Of a stretch of DNA of 64,000 bases, positions 1 through 9,372 are shown one piece after another. The notes under the pieces are model-generated. The model ran no database searches. It was not told the origin of the DNA and saw nothing but the letters and a program-made list of their open reading frames with translations. The stretch spans positions 1-64,000 of the forward strand of contig NZ_JACIDH010000017.1 in the NCBI RefSeq assembly GCF_014196255.1. Direction: 5' to 3'. The position numbers were made by a program, and so were the translations under genes. Numbering within the stretch: the stretch's first letter is position 1; each line of letters starts with the position of its first letter. This stretch comes from Sphingomonas pseudosanguinis (GTDB taxonomy: Bacteria; Pseudomonadota; Alphaproteobacteria; Sphingomonadales; Sphingomonadaceae).

Positions 1-40
1 GCTTGATCAGGTCCGTTCCCTCACACACCGGACATCGCAT
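1..40 (-). CDS. Partial zinc-ribbon (TFIIB-type zinc finger) protein, N-terminus only
   Basis: Only the first 13 codons lie in the window, reading leftward off its edge. They give MRCPVCEGTDLIK, which opens with a CPVC knuckle. This start is typical of small bacterial proteins with the TFIIB-type zinc-ribbon domain, where a second CPxC knuckle follows about 20 residues later. The ATG has a GGGAGGA Shine-Dalgarno motif a few bases upstream, which supports it over a nearby out-of-frame ATG. The function of these small proteins is not established. The family call is an inference from very little sequence. Confidence 0.5.
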   Translation of the reverse strand, partial: MRCPVCEGTDLIK

Positions 41-104
41 GCCATCCTCCCTGTCCCAAATCACCAGAACGAAGAAGAACCCGAAAAGCAGCCACGATAA
101 ACAG

Positions 105-124
105 TCCCCCCTGAAGGGGAGGGG
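105..124. repeat. GGGGAGG-family palindrome (short copy)
   Basis: A short CCCCTGAAGGGG palindrome with G/C extensions, the minimal unit of the repeat family found throughout this window. It lies downstream of the stop of the AsmA-family gene. Confidence 0.7.
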
Positions 125-165
125 CTAACGTCGAAATGCCATCGCGCTCTAGCCACTCGATTCCC

Positions 166-195
166 TTGGCCTTCGACTTCGCTCAGGCTGAACGG
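166..195. repeat. CTTCGACTTCGCTCAGG-type 30-bp repeat, single unit
   Basis: One unit of the second repeat family, with core CTTCGACTTCGCTCAGGCTG. It lies just past the 3' end of the AsmA-family gene. Paired or single copies recur near 7.5, 39.6, 52.5 and 63.8 kb. Confidence 0.8.
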
Positions 196-221
196 AGGTA
201 GGGGGCAGACGGAGTTAGGCC

Positions 222-2078
222 TTATCGCAACACCTGCCGCGCCAAGGCTCCACAGGGTGCGTTCTGCGCTTTCGGTCCGGTATCCCCGGTGATCGCACGG
301 CCGATCGATTTGAAGATATTGCCGACCGACCGAACTTCGTGCGGAATGACCAGGTCGGGCTTTTGCAGCGTCCCCGTCACCGTGGCGGCCCCGGACAGTT
401 GCAACGTCGCGCCCTGTTTCGCCACGCCGGTCAGCCGCAGCGCCAGCCGCTCCTCGGGGAAGGTCACCGTGCCGGTCCCCTCCAGCCGGCTGCGCGAGGT
501 GTCGACGATCAACGGATCGGCGCGCCCCGTGCCGCCCTTCATGTCCACCCCCAGGATTATGCAGCGTAAGCTCGCGCGGCCGCTATCGCCCATGAACGCC
601 GCCCCCGCATCGAAGCCCAGCGCCACCGCATAGCGATCGGGCAGGGTGCCGTTGGCGACGACGAGCCCGATCCGACCGTTCGAGCGGCCGATCGCGTCGC
701 GCACCGTCTCGCCGCTGCCGGTCAGCCTGGCATGCGCGGCGACCTGTCCGGTGATCTCGGTCTGCCCCGACAGCGACAGCACATTGGCCCCCGACAGCCG
801 CAGGTTCAGCGCCAGTTGCGGCACGCGGCGGCCACCGCGCTGGTCGATCACCGCCTGACCGCGCACCACGCCCTGGCGCAAGGACATGCGGATGTCGTCG
901 ATGGTCAGACGCTGGTGATCCATCGTCATCCGCCCGGCGAGTCCGGTGATGGGCGAGGGGCCTTGCGCGCTGACCACCCGGCCGACCTTGAACCGGATCG
1001 TGCCGTCGGTCGTGTCGATCTTGCCGATGTCGATCCGGGTATTGGGCACCAGCCGCGGCCCGATCCGCCGTTCCAGCGCGGCGGCCTCCGCGCGCCCTTG
1101 TGCCGAGGACAGATCGTCGAAGTCGAGCTGCCCCGCCGTCACCTCGCCGTCCAAGAGCGTCCGGCCGCCCTTCTTGTCGACCGTGAGCCGCCCGGCCAGG
1201 TCCGAACGGCCGATCCGCCCCTTCAGATTGGTGATCGTCCAGCGCGGATTGTCGTGCCGGACATGCGCGGACAGCTGGACGGGCCGTGTCTGGAACAGCC
1301 CGGCCTCGATCACCGCGTCGATCCGCTTCAGGTCATCGGCGCGCGCGGTCAGGTCGAGCGTCATCGCATCGGTGTCGAGCGGCCGGTCCATCGTGCCTTG
1401 TGCGTTCATGGTCAGCCGATCGCCGGTGATCGCGGCCTTGAAGGGCCATGGCCCCGGCCGCACCGGTGCGCCGGTGAAGCGCAGGGCGACGGGGGCGCCG
1501 CGAATCCTGCCCTGCCCCTCGGCGCTCAGGCCGTGATCGGGGTCGGCGGCGATGCGGACGACGGCCTCGCGATCCTCCTTGGCGTCGCGGTAGCTGACCA
1601 CGCCATCGGTGACGACCAGTCCTTGCAGGTCGCTGGAACTGCCGCCGCCCTGCGGCTCGCCGGGGCGCGACCAGTTGGTGCGGCCCTGCTTGTCGCGGAC
1701 CAGCGCCAGCCGCAGACCGGAGACGCGAATGTCCTCGGGCACGAAATCGCCCCTGAGCAGCGGCCAGACCGAGAAGCGGATCTCGGCCCGCGCGAGTCGC
1801 GCGAAATCGCCCTGTCCCGCCCAGGCGGCCTGTGGAATTTGCAGATCCTCGACCGCGATTACCGGATGAAAGCCGATGCCGTCGACCCGGTGCACCGATC
1901 CGATCGTCACCGGCCGGCCGAACCGCGCCGTCGCCTCGCGCGCGACCGCCCCGCGCAGGATGCCCCAGGGAAAGACCGCCAGCACCAATAGCAGGATCAG
2001 GGGCAGGGCGATCAGCACCCCGATCGCGATCCGCCCCCAATGCCGCCGCCTGCCCCGACGCTCTGCCACCTGTTCCAT
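222..2078 (-). CDS. AsmA-family inner-membrane-anchored protein
   Basis: 618 residues with one N-terminal transmembrane segment (about 15-38) followed by a large periplasmic region rich in beta-strand patterns. The C-terminal part (about 395-590) has the repeated GxxxLxxxxGxL layout of the AsmA C-terminal domain. AsmA-like proteins belong to the bridge-like envelope proteins implicated in phospholipid transport or outer-membrane homeostasis. A second AsmA-family gene lies at 27.3-29.4 kb. The gene is transcribed away from the yggT operon, with about 120 bp between the divergent starts. The exact subfamily (AsmA, YhjG, TamB-related) cannot be settled from sequence alone. Confidence 0.85.
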   Translation of the reverse strand: MEQVAERRGRRRHWGRIAIGVLIALPLILLLVLAVFPWGILRGAVAREATARFGRPVTIGSVHRVDGIGFHPVIAVEDLQIPQAAWAGQGDFARLARAEIRFSVWPLLRGDFVPEDIRVSGLRLALVRDKQGRTNWSRPGEPQGGGSSSDLQGLVVTDGVVSYRDAKEDREAVVRIAADPDHGLSAEGQGRIRGAPVALRFTGAPVRPGPWPFKAAITGDRLTMNAQGTMDRPLDTDAMTLDLTARADDLKRIDAVIEAGLFQTRPVQLSAHVRHDNPRWTITNLKGRIGRSDLAGRLTVDKKGGRTLLDGEVTAGQLDFDDLSSAQGRAEAAALERRIGPRLVPNTRIDIGKIDTTDGTIRFKVGRVVSAQGPSPITGLAGRMTMDHQRLTIDDIRMSLRQGVVRGQAVIDQRGGRRVPQLALNLRLSGANVLSLSGQTEITGQVAAHARLTGSGETVRDAIGRSNGRIGLVVANGTLPDRYAVALGFDAGAAFMGDSGRASLRCIILGVDMKGGTGRADPLIVDTSRSRLEGTGTVTFPEERLALRLTGVAKQGATLQLSGAATVTGTLQKPDLVIPHEVRSVGNIFKSIGRAITGDTGPKAQNAPCGALARQVLR

Positions 2079-2201
2079 GTTAAGCGGGACGCGCGGGCCC
2101 CAATGTTCGTTCCGCCTGCGTCAGGACCGGAGGGCGTGATTGTTGCCCCGACAGGCCTCGCGCCCTAGATAAGGGCCAATTGCCATCGGGAGCGTCCTCC
2201 G

Positions 2202-2513
2202 TTGATCCTCATCCTTCAGATTTTGCAGATTCTCCTCAACGTCGTCTGGTGGATCATTATCGTGCAGGCGATCCTGTCCTGGCTGATCGCGTTCAACGTC
2301 ATCAATACCTCGAACGATTTCATCCGCTCGGTCTGGTACGCGCTGCAGAAGATGACCGATCCGCTCTATCGCCCGATCCGGCGCATCCTGCCCGATTTCG
2401 GTGCGCTCGACCTGTCGCCGATGGTCGTGCTGCTGGCGGTGATCATCCTGGGCAAGATCCTGGATACCGCGATCGCCAACCAGATGTATGGGGGCGCGGT
2501 CGTCGTCGGCTGA
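2202..2513 (+). CDS. YggT-family small membrane protein
   Basis: 103 residues with two hydrophobic segments (about 5-32 and 68-90) separated by a polar loop containing DPLYRPIRRILP, a conserved YggT signature. The family is linked to osmotic stress and to membrane or cell-division functions, but no biochemical activity is known. The start is TTG, with a weak GGGAG about 10 bases upstream; no in-frame ATG gives a full-length family member. The stop codon overlaps the next ATG (TGATG), so it is translationally coupled to the DUF167 gene, the usual partner of yggT. Confidence 0.9.
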   Translation: MILILQILQILLNVVWWIIIVQAILSWLIAFNVINTSNDFIRSVWYALQKMTDPLYRPIRRILPDFGALDLSPMVVLLAVIILGKILDTAIANQMYGGAVVVG

Positions 2514-2815
2514 TGCCTGCCTGGACCTCGCGCGATGATGGCATCCATATCGCGGTCCGGGTGACGCCGCGCGGCGGTCGCGATGCGCTGACCGCCGGGA
2601 CCGAGGAGCATTTCGCCGCGCGCCTCTCCGCGCCGCCGGTCGACGGCGCGGCCAATGCGGCGCTGATCCCGCTGGTGGCCAAACATTTCGGGGTGCCCAA
2701 GCGCGCTGTCAGCATCGTCGCCGGCGAGACGGCGCGGTTGAAACGCCTGCATGTCGCCGGCGACCCGCACATACTGGCGCGGTTGGCCCAGGCGCTTTAT
2801 GGCGATCAGCCATGA
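2513..2815 (+). CDS. DUF167 (YggU-family) protein
   Basis: 100 residues. It carries the family's conserved core: [11 protein letters not shown] near the start, then [13 protein letters not shown] and a basic [15 protein letters not shown] segment. DUF167 proteins are small alpha/beta proteins of unknown function. The ATG overlaps the yggT stop and its own stop overlaps the folD start (ATGA), so the gene sits inside a tight operon. An upstream in-frame extension exists but would overlap nearly all of yggT, so the ATG at the overlap was chosen. Confidence 0.9.
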   Translation: MPAWTSRDDGIHIAVRVTPRGGRDALTAGTEEHFAARLSAPPVDGAANAALIPLVAKHFGVPKRAVSIVAGETARLKRLHVAGDPHILARLAQALYGDQP

Positions 2816-3708
2816 CCCCAAATACCCCAATGACTGGCGCCACGATCATCGACGGCAAGGCGTTCGCCGCCGGCCTCCGCACCCGCATCGCCACCCAGGT
2901 GGCTACCTTCCGCGAACAGACCGGCCGGGCGCCGGGGCTGGCGGTCGTGCTGGTCGGCGAGGACCCGGCCTCCAGCGTCTATGTCCGCTCCAAGGGCAAG
3001 GCGACGCGCGAAGCGGGCATGGAGAGCATCGAGCATCGCCTGCCCGCCGATACCGATCAGGCGACGCTGCTGACGCTCGTCGAACAGCTCAATCAGGACC
3101 CGACCGTCGACGGCATCCTCGTCCAGCTGCCGCTGCCGGGCCAGATCGACGCGCAGGCGGTGATCCAGGCGATCGACCCCGACAAGGATGTTGACGGCTT
3201 CCACCCGGTGAACGCCGGGCGGCTGGCGACGGGCAGCGAGGGCTTCGTGCCCTGCACCCCGCTCGGCTGCCTGATGCTGCTCAAGAGCATCCATCCCAGC
3301 CTGTCGGGCATGGACGCGGTGGTCGTCGGCCGCTCCAACATCGTCGGCAAGCCGATGGCGCAGCTGCTGCTCGGCGAAAGCTGTACCGTGACCGTGGCGC
3401 ACAGCCGCACCCGCAATCTGGCCGAAGTGGTGGGTCGCGCCGATATCGTCGTGGCGGCGGTGGGCGTGCCCGGCCTGGTCAAGGGCGAGTGGATCAAGCC
3501 CGGCGCCAGCGTCATCGATGTCGGCATCAACCGCACCGAGACGGGCCTGGTCGGCGATGTCGACTATGATACGGCGGCGACCCGCGCGGGCGCGATCACC
3601 CCGGTGCCGGGCGGCGTCGGCCCGATGACGATCGCGGTCCTGCTGCGCAACACTCTGGTCTCGGCGGGACGGCGCGAGGGCGTCGCGATCGACCAGACGG
3701 CACTGTAA
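2812..3708 (+). CDS. folD: FolD bifunctional methylenetetrahydrofolate dehydrogenase/cyclohydrolase
   Basis: 298 residues, normal FolD length. It interconverts 5,10-methylene-THF and 10-formyl-THF in the cytosol with NADP+. Visible signatures are [14 protein letters not shown] (the catalytic Tyr and Lys region), [10 protein letters not shown], a Rossmann segment [17 protein letters not shown], and the C-terminal [18 protein letters not shown]. It is the third gene of the yggT-DUF167-folD-marC run, overlapping the upstream gene by 4 bp and followed after 4 bp by the MarC-type gene. It supplies one-carbon units for purine and formyl-methionine synthesis. Confidence 0.97.
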   Translation: MTPNTPMTGATIIDGKAFAAGLRTRIATQVATFREQTGRAPGLAVVLVGEDPASSVYVRSKGKATREAGMESIEHRLPADTDQATLLTLVEQLNQDPTVDGILVQLPLPGQIDAQAVIQAIDPDKDVDGFHPVNAGRLATGSEGFVPCTPLGCLMLLKSIHPSLSGMDAVVVGRSNIVGKPMAQLLLGESCTVTVAHSRTRNLAEVVGRADIVVAAVGVPGLVKGEWIKPGASVIDVGINRTETGLVGDVDYDTAATRAGAITPVPGGVGPMTIAVLLRNTLVSAGRREGVAIDQTAL

Positions 3709-3712
3709 GGCC

Positions 3713-4336
3713 GTGCTCGAACTCTTCATCTCGTCCTTCATCACCTTTTTCGTGGTGATCGACCCGCCGGGCTGCGCGCCGATCTATGCGGGGCTCTCGG
3801 CGGGGGCGACGCCGCAGCATCGCCGGGCGATGGCGATCCGCGCGGTGATGGTCGCGGCGATCATCCTGTTCGTCTTCGCGCTGTTCGGCGAGGCGCTGCT
3901 CCACGGTCTGGGCATCGAGATGGCGGCGTTCCGCATCGCGGGCGGCATCATGCTGTTCCTGATCGCGCTGGAGATGGTGTTCGAAAAGCGCACCCAGCGG
4001 CGCGAGGACCGCGCGGCCAAGGTCGCGGACGATCCGCACGAGGCGGAGGACGTCTCGATCTTCCCGATGGCGATGCCGATGATCGCCGGGCCAGGGTCGA
4101 TCGCGACCGTCATGCTGCTGATGAGCCGCAATTCGGGACTGGAAGGCTCGCTGGTCGTGCTGGGCGCGATGGTGTCGATCCTGCTGCTGACGCTGATAGC
4201 GTTGCTGGCGGCGGGGCCGATGATGCGCCTGCTGGGCGCCAAGATCGAGGCGGTGATCACCCGCGTGCTGGGCGTGCTGCTCGCCGCGCTGGCGGTGCAG
4301 TTCGTGATCGACGGGGTCACGGCCAGCCTCAAGTAA
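3713..4336 (+). CDS. MarC-family integral membrane protein
   Basis: 207 residues with six predicted membrane segments. The MarC-family pattern is visible: FFVVIDPPGCAPIYAGLS in the first helix region, the central FPMAMPMIAGPGSIATVMLL, and a final helix with RVLGVLLAALAVQFVIDG. Family members were once thought to affect antibiotic resistance; their substrate is unknown, though some archaeal relatives transport amino acids. The GTG start lies 4 bp after the folD stop, so it is probably the last gene of that operon. A long palindromic repeat follows its stop. Confidence 0.9.
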   Translation: MLELFISSFITFFVVIDPPGCAPIYAGLSAGATPQHRRAMAIRAVMVAAIILFVFALFGEALLHGLGIEMAAFRIAGGIMLFLIALEMVFEKRTQRREDRAAKVADDPHEAEDVSIFPMAMPMIAGPGSIATVMLLMSRNSGLEGSLVVLGAMVSILLLTLIALLAAGPMMRLLGAKIEAVITRVLGVLLAALAVQFVIDGVTASLK

Positions 4337-4341
4337 TTGCT

Positions 4342-4463
4342 ATTCCTCCCCTGTGAGGGGAGGTGGCGCGCGCAGCGCGTCGGAGGGGTGTCACCCTCTC
4401 GATAGCGGGACACCCCTCCGTCAGGCCTGACGGCCTGCCACCTCCCCTTATAGGGGAGGAATT
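4342..4463. repeat. GGGGAGG-family composite palindrome
   Basis: About 120 bp made of two units facing each other: CCTCCCCTGTGAGGGGAGG at the left end, a matching CCTCCCCTTATAGGGGAGG at the right, and GGAGGGGTGTC facing GACACCCCTCC in the middle. The centre is ACCCTCTCGATAGCGGG. It lies between two convergent genes and could act as a bidirectional terminator. Confidence 0.85.
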
Positions 4464-4465
4464 TC

Positions 4466-6235
4466 TTAGCTGACCCGGTACAGTCTCAGCGGCGAGCCCT
4501 TGGGCAGCGGCAGCGGGGTCAGCCAGTCCGGCACCCAGCCATGCGCCATCCGGTCGTAAAAGCCCCCCGGCGCGCGCGCGCGGTAATTGGTCGACTCGGC
4601 CATGTCGGGGCAGATCAGCAACAGCGTCGCGCCGTGCCGCTTCATGATCGCACGCGCCCGCACCTCATTGCCCTGAAAGGCGTGCTGGACGTCGAGGATC
4701 GCATCGCCATTGCGGTGATAGGGGCCGGCGATCGCATTGTGATGCGTCGTCACGATCAGGCGCGGGCCCAGATCGACGAAGGTGAAGACCGTCGCCTTGG
4801 GATAGGCGTTGACCCGCGTCAGCACCGAGGTGCGCACGCACTGCCCGGTCGCGCGGTTGACGCGTTGGGCATAGGCATTGGCCTGCGCGGCGGGCAGCTT
4901 CTTCAGGATCAGCCCGGCGACAATCCCCGTCGGCAGCAGGACGGCGGCGACCATCACCGGCACGCGCAGCAGCGGCGAGCGCAGCCGGTTGATCCAGGGC
5001 AGCGCCATCCAGAGGAGCGCCGCGATACCCGGCACCGCCAGCATCTGCCCCGCCGGGGCCGCGCGCACCTGCCACAACAGCATGGCACAGGCGAAGCCGG
5101 TGAACAGTGCAATCGCGGTCCAGCCCATCGTCCGATAGCGAATGGCGGCGGCAATCGCGCCGATCATCCCGAAGAACGGCATGATCGCCATCGGCAGCGC
5201 GACGCGCAAGGGGTGCTTGTAGATCGGCTTGGCCTCGCGGACGTTATTCAGCCAGTTGCGTTGCAGCTCGGGGCTGACCTGTTCGGGCCGGGTCAGGCAT
5301 TGCGGGAACAGACTGGCGAAGCCGCCCGCGATGATCCCGCCGGCAACCACTGCCAGCCCCAGCCGCGCAGCGCGCGACGCCGGATTGACCCGCGCCATCA
5401 CGAACAGCAGCGCGCCGGCGACCACCGTCACCGACAGCCAGACCGGGGTCAGCGCGTCGCAGCGCATGGCGTAATTGGCGTTGGAGGCGAAGGCGGCGAA
5501 CCCCGCGGCGCTCCCCCCGCCCAAGGTCAGCGCATAGACGGCCAAGCGGGGCGCCTCCGCCCGGTCCCAGACCCAGCGCAGCGTCAGGATCGCGCCGGCC
5601 ATCGCGGCATAGGGCAGCATCTCCAGCCCGATCGCCAGCGACACCGCGCTGGCCAGCCCCACCAGCGCGCCGCCGCGCCGCGCATGGGGATCGCACAGCC
5701 CCGCGACGGTGACCGCCAGCATGGCGAGCTGCCACCCATGATGGTCGATGCGCATCGGCATATACATCAGCATCGTCGCATTGGCGCACAGCAGCAGGCC
5801 CAGCCCCACCGGCCAGGCGAAGGGCGAGACCAGCCGGCGCAGCGTCGCCGACAGCGCCAGCATGACCACCGACAGCGGCAAGAGCGGCGCCAGGCCGCAA
5901 GCGATTCGCTCGGCCCAGGCGGGGGTGGTGAACAGGCGGAAGAACAGGATCAGGCCTGCGATCGGCAGGTCGACAATACGGCTCCAGTGAATGTCGAAGC
6001 CGCCCGGCGGATTGAGGCGGTACTGGCGCAGGTCATACCATCCCTGACCGTCCAGCCAGGCGCGCACCTGCATCAGGCGGATATTGTCGTCGGTGTCGCC
6101 CAGCGACCACCAGCGGATCTGGCCCCAGCGGTCATAAAGGTACCAGCCGGTCACCGCGAGCCAGACGATCATCACCCATTGCCGCCAGTTGCGGTCGATC
6201 TCGTCCTGCAGACGTTCCAAAGACGCTTCCCTCAT
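4466..6235 (-). CDS. Polytopic membrane protein, GT-C glycosyltransferase-like
   Basis: 589 residues with roughly 11-12 hydrophobic segments and a soluble C-terminal domain of about 130 residues. After the first membrane helix comes SLGDTDDNIRLMQVRAWL, then YRLNPPGGFDIHWSRIVDLP. An acidic motif in the first external loop is the hallmark of GT-C enzymes, which use polyprenyl-phosphate sugars (ArnT, Pmt, STT3). I do not recognise a named family, so enzymatic function is inferred. It is divergent from a GtrA-like gene, whose family moves polyprenyl-linked sugars, which fits a surface-glycan modification role. Confidence 0.6.
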   Translation of the reverse strand: MREASLERLQDEIDRNWRQWVMIVWLAVTGWYLYDRWGQIRWWSLGDTDDNIRLMQVRAWLDGQGWYDLRQYRLNPPGGFDIHWSRIVDLPIAGLILFFRLFTTPAWAERIACGLAPLLPLSVVMLALSATLRRLVSPFAWPVGLGLLLCANATMLMYMPMRIDHHGWQLAMLAVTVAGLCDPHARRGGALVGLASAVSLAIGLEMLPYAAMAGAILTLRWVWDRAEAPRLAVYALTLGGGSAAGFAAFASNANYAMRCDALTPVWLSVTVVAGALLFVMARVNPASRAARLGLAVVAGGIIAGGFASLFPQCLTRPEQVSPELQRNWLNNVREAKPIYKHPLRVALPMAIMPFFGMIGAIAAAIRYRTMGWTAIALFTGFACAMLLWQVRAAPAGQMLAVPGIAALLWMALPWINRLRSPLLRVPVMVAAVLLPTGIVAGLILKKLPAAQANAYAQRVNRATGQCVRTSVLTRVNAYPKATVFTFVDLGPRLIVTTHHNAIAGPYHRNGDAILDVQHAFQGNEVRARAIMKRHGATLLLICPDMAESTNYRARAPGGFYDRMAHGWVPDWLTPLPLPKGSPLRLYRVS

Positions 6236-6320
6236 ACCCGCCCGCGGCTTAAGGCGCAGGACTCAGGGCCCGCTCTATCGCGGGTGGCGCAAAGGGCAAG
6301 GTCGGGGGCAAGGTAGCGGC

Positions 6321-6749
6321 GTGGCGACTCTTCAGCATCGGATCGCGCGGTGGCGGGACAGCGGGATGCTGGGCCAGATCATCCGTTTCGGGATCGCGGG
6401 CGGGTTGTCGACGATCGTCTATTCGGCGGTCTATCTGCCGCTGACCACCTGGGTGCTACCGAAGACACAAGCCGTGCTGGCGGTGCCGCCGGCCTTTCTG
6501 GTGGCGGTGATCTTCGGCTTCTTCGTGCACAGCGCCTGGAGCTTTCGCGGCCACGGCACCCGCGATTCCAGCGGCAGGCAGCATCTGAAATTCCTGGTGG
6601 TGCAAGGCTTTGGGCTTGTGCTGAATGCGCTTTTCACGTGGATTGTCACCGGGCTTCTGCATCAACAACCCTGGGTCGCGCTGATCCCGGTGGTCACGAT
6701 CACGCCGATCGCGACCTTCGCGCTCAACCGCCAATGGGTCTTCGGATAA
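6321..6749 (+). CDS. GtrA-family membrane protein
   Basis: About 142 residues with four hydrophobic helices. The GtrA pattern is clear: IIRFGIAGGLSTIVYSAVYLPL at the start, FVHSAWSFRG in the second loop, and the terminal TPIATFALNRQWVFG. GtrA proteins are thought to flip undecaprenyl-phosphate-linked sugars across the inner membrane for surface-glycan decoration. A GTG start was chosen because it begins just before the basic amphipathic lead-in; an ATG 45 bp downstream (MLGQIIRF) is an alternative. The methyltransferase gene follows after 4 bp. Confidence 0.85.
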   Translation: MATLQHRIARWRDSGMLGQIIRFGIAGGLSTIVYSAVYLPLTTWVLPKTQAVLAVPPAFLVAVIFGFFVHSAWSFRGHGTRDSSGRQHLKFLVVQGFGLVLNALFTWIVTGLLHQQPWVALIPVVTITPIATFALNRQWVFG

Positions 6750-6753
6750 GTTC

Positions 6754-7482
6754 ATGGACCGTATCGTTTACGACCGCATGGCCGCGCATGATTCCACCCA
6801 TTGGTGGTATCGCGCCCGCCGCGACATCCTGGCCGATTACCTGACCCGCTATGGCAAGTTGCCTGGCCAGGCGCGTATCCTGGAGATCGGTTGCGGCACC
6901 GGGCACAACCTGCCGATGCTGGCAGGCTTCGGCACCGTCGACGCGATCGAGATCGACCCGGCCGCGCGCGAAATCGCGTCCGCCCGGCTGGGCAAGCCGG
7001 TCCAGGCCGCGCCGCTGCCCGAACTGCCGGGGATCGAGCGCGGGGCGTACGACCTGATCGCGGTGCTCGACGTGGTCGAGCATATCGAGGACGACGTCGC
7101 CGCGCTCGCCGCGATGAAGTCGTGCCTGAAGCCCGGTGGCAAGATCCTGATCGCCGTCCCCGCGCATCAGTGGATGTGGTCGGCGCATGACGTGGTGAAC
7201 CACCACCATCGCCGCTATTCCAAGGGGACGTTGGTCGCGGCGATCGAGAAGGCGGGGCTGAAACCCCGCAAGCTGACCTATTTCAACTCGCTGCTCTTCC
7301 CGCTCGCCGCCGCCGCGCGCATCGCCGGGCGGCTTTCGGGGCGCGACGACAGCGACGACTCGCCGCCGCCCGCGCCGCTGAACAAGGCGTTCGAGGCGAT
7401 CTTCCGGCTGGAGCGGCATCTGGTCGGCCGCGCGCCGATGACGCCGGGGGTTTCGATCGTGACCTTGGCGGAGCCGGTTTGA
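6754..7482 (+). CDS. Class I SAM-dependent methyltransferase
   Basis: 242 residues. SAM-binding motif I is ILEIGCGTGHNLPML (about 42-56), followed by an acidic VDAIEIDPAAREIA strand end and YDLIAVLDVVEHIEDD (motif IV region). The N-terminal HWWYRARRDIL and the C-terminal HHHRRYSKGTL are typical of the Methyltransf_11/12 proteins found beside glycan or GtrA genes. The substrate is unknown. It is probably cotranscribed with the GtrA-like gene. Although it precedes the bio genes, it lacks features that would support a BioC assignment, and a long repeat separates it from bioF. Confidence 0.85.
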   Translation: MDRIVYDRMAAHDSTHWWYRARRDILADYLTRYGKLPGQARILEIGCGTGHNLPMLAGFGTVDAIEIDPAAREIASARLGKPVQAAPLPELPGIERGAYDLIAVLDVVEHIEDDVAALAAMKSCLKPGGKILIAVPAHQWMWSAHDVVNHHHRRYSKGTLVAAIEKAGLKPRKLTYFNSLLFPLAAAARIAGRLSGRDDSDDSPPPAPLNKAFEAIFRLERHLVGRAPMTPGVSIVTLAEPV

Positions 7483-7497
7483 GGTAGGTGTTGGGGC

Positions 7498-7587
7498 GTG
7501 GCCTTCGACTTCGCTCAGGCTGAACGGAGTTGGGGAATATGCCCCAAATACAAACCGCCGTTCAGCCTGAGCGAAGTCGAAGGCCAC
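7498..7587. repeat. Perfect 30-bp inverted repeat of the CTTCGACTTCGCTCAGG family
   Basis: Two 30-bp arms (7498-7527 and 7558-7587) are perfect reverse complements and flank a 30-bp spacer. The arm core is CTTCGACTTCGCTCAGGCTG. The pair lies between the methyltransferase and bioF and could form a very stable hairpin in RNA. Confidence 0.9.
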
Positions 7588-7645
7588 GGGAATCCCCAAC
7601 CTTTCCGGGTTCCGCTCACCCCCTAACGGCGATACGGAAGCCCCC

Positions 7646-8755
7646 ATGCTGGACTTTCATCGCGCCGATCTGGCCCGGTTGGCCGCGCGGGACCGATTGC
7701 GGGTGCTGGCCCCGATGGCGGGCAAGGACTTCGCCTCCAACGATTATCTGGGACTGGCGAACAGCCCGCGCCTCGCCGCCGCCATCGCGCGCGCGGTCGC
7801 GGAGGGGGTGCCCGTCGGCTCGGGCGGGTCGCGGTTGCTGCGCGGCAACCATCCCGAACATGAGGCGCTGGAAGCCGAGGCCACCACGTTCTTCGGCGCG
7901 GAGGCGAGCCTGTATTTCTCCTCGGGCTATGCCGCCAATGTCGCGATCATGGCGACGCTGCCACAGCGCGGCGACCTGATCGTCCATGACGCGCTGGTCC
8001 ATGCCAGCATGCATGAGGGGATGAAACTGTCGCGTGCCGGCTCCGTGGCGGCGGCGCATAACGATGCGAATGCCTTTGACGACGCGATCCGGGCGTGGCG
8101 CGCGGGCGGTGGCAAGGGCACGGTCTGGATCGCGGTCGAAAGCCTCTATTCGATGGACGGCGACACCGCGCCGCTCGCCGAGCTGATGGCGGTGGCCGAG
8201 CGGCACGACACCATGCTGATCGTCGACGAGGCGCATGCCACCGGCGTCTTCGGCGACCGGGGGCAGGGGCTGAGCATCGCCGGCGAGCGGGTCGTCACCC
8301 TCCACACCTGCGGCAAGGCGATGGGATGCGAGGGGGCGCTGGTCGCGGGGCCGCGTATCGTGCGCGACTATCTGGTCAATCGCGGGCGGGGCTTCATCTT
8401 CTCGACCGCGCCCTCGCCGCTGATGGCGCGCGGGGTACGCGAGGCGCTGCACATCCTGGCCGACGAGCCCGAGCGCCGCTCCGCGCTGCACGATCGGATC
8501 GCGCTGGCGGGCGAGCGTCTGGCGAAACATGGCGCGCTGGCGGGGGGCACGCCGATCATGCCGCTGATCCTGCACGACAATGGCCGCACCATGCGCGCGG
8601 CGCAGGCGTTGCAGGCGCGCGGTTTCGATATTCGCGGCATCCGCCCGCCGACCGTGCCGGTGGGCGCGGCGCGGCTGCGGCTGTCCATCACCCTGAATGT
8701 CGAGGCGGCGGACATCCGCGCGCTCGACGACGCATTGCAAGAGGTTCTGGCATGA
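7646..8755 (+). CDS. bioF: 8-amino-7-oxononanoate synthase
   Basis: 369 residues, alpha-oxoamine synthase family. This PLP enzyme condenses L-alanine with pimeloyl-ACP (or CoA) to give 8-amino-7-oxononanoate. Visible features: [15 protein letters not shown] near the start, [19 protein letters not shown], the [17 protein letters not shown] region (PLP-ring Asp and His), and the PLP-binding lysine in HTCGKAMG. Its stop overlaps the bioD start by 4 bp. BioF-D-A form one coupled cluster; bioB and bioC are not in this window. Confidence 0.95.
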   Translation: MLDFHRADLARLAARDRLRVLAPMAGKDFASNDYLGLANSPRLAAAIARAVAEGVPVGSGGSRLLRGNHPEHEALEAEATTFFGAEASLYFSSGYAANVAIMATLPQRGDLIVHDALVHASMHEGMKLSRAGSVAAAHNDANAFDDAIRAWRAGGGKGTVWIAVESLYSMDGDTAPLAELMAVAERHDTMLIVDEAHATGVFGDRGQGLSIAGERVVTLHTCGKAMGCEGALVAGPRIVRDYLVNRGRGFIFSTAPSPLMARGVREALHILADEPERRSALHDRIALAGERLAKHGALAGGTPIMPLILHDNGRTMRAAQALQARGFDIRGIRPPTVPVGAARLRLSITLNVEAADIRALDDALQEVLA

Positions 8756-9372
8756 GCGCCATCATCGTCACCGGCACCGATACCGAGATCGGCAAGACCG
8801 TCTTTTCCGCCGCGCTGACCGGCGCGCTCGGGGCAAATTACTGGAAGCCCGTCCAGGCGGGCACCGACGAGGACGGGCATGGCGATGCCGAGACGGTCGC
8901 GCGGCTCAGCGGGCGGCCAGTGCTGCCTTCCGCCTATCGGTTGAAGACCCCCTGCTCGCCGCACCGCGCCGCCGAGATCGATGGGGTGACGATCGATCGC
9001 GAGCGACTGGCGCTGCCGCAGGTTGAGGGGCCGTTGGTCGCAGAAGGGGCGGGCGGGGTGCTGGTGCCCGTTACCCGGCAGATGCTGTTCGCCGACCTGT
9101 TCACGCATTGGGGCCGCCCGGTGGTGCTGGTCGCGCGGACGGGGCTGGGGACGATCAACCACAGCCTGTTGTCGATCGAGGCCTTGCGGTCACGCGGGGT
9201 GCCGATCCTCGGCATCGCATTCGTCGGCGAAGGCGTCGAGGACAGCGAGGCGACCATCGCCGCGATCGCCGGGGTGAAGCGGCTCGGCCGCCTGCCGCGC
9301 CTGGACGTTCTCAATCGCGAGACACTGGCGGAGGCGTTCGCCGCGAATTTCGACATCGAGGATTTCCGATGA
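8752..9372 (+). CDS. bioD: Dethiobiotin synthetase
   Basis: 206 residues, normal length. It uses ATP and CO2 to close the ureido ring of dethiobiotin from 7,8-diaminononanoate. The P-loop-like motif [16 protein letters not shown] is at residues 4-19. KPVQAG (catalytic Lys), [12 protein letters not shown] and VEGAGG-type [11 protein letters not shown] follow. The chosen ATG overlaps the bioF stop, and the stop overlaps the bioA start, so the three proteins are probably made in step. Confidence 0.95.
   Translation: MSAIIVTGTDTEIGKTVFSAALTGALGANYWKPVQAGTDEDGHGDAETVARLSGRPVLPSAYRLKTPCSPHRAAEIDGVTIDRERLALPQVEGPLVAEGAGGVLVPVTRQMLFADLFTHWGRPVVLVARTGLGTINHSLLSIEALRSRGVPILGIAFVGEGVEDSEATIAAIAGVKRLGRLPRLDVLNRETLAEAFAANFDIEDFR

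Noticed and set aside
2079..2115. EcfG promoter before the first AsmA gene
   Set aside because: On the minus strand GGAAC is followed after 17 bp by CGTC rather than CGTT, and it lies very close to the start codon; too weak to report as a feature.
6754..7482. BioC assignment for the methyltransferase before bioF
   Set aside because: The protein resembles methyltransferases that accompany GtrA genes, is 4 bp from GtrA, and is separated from bioF by a long hairpin.
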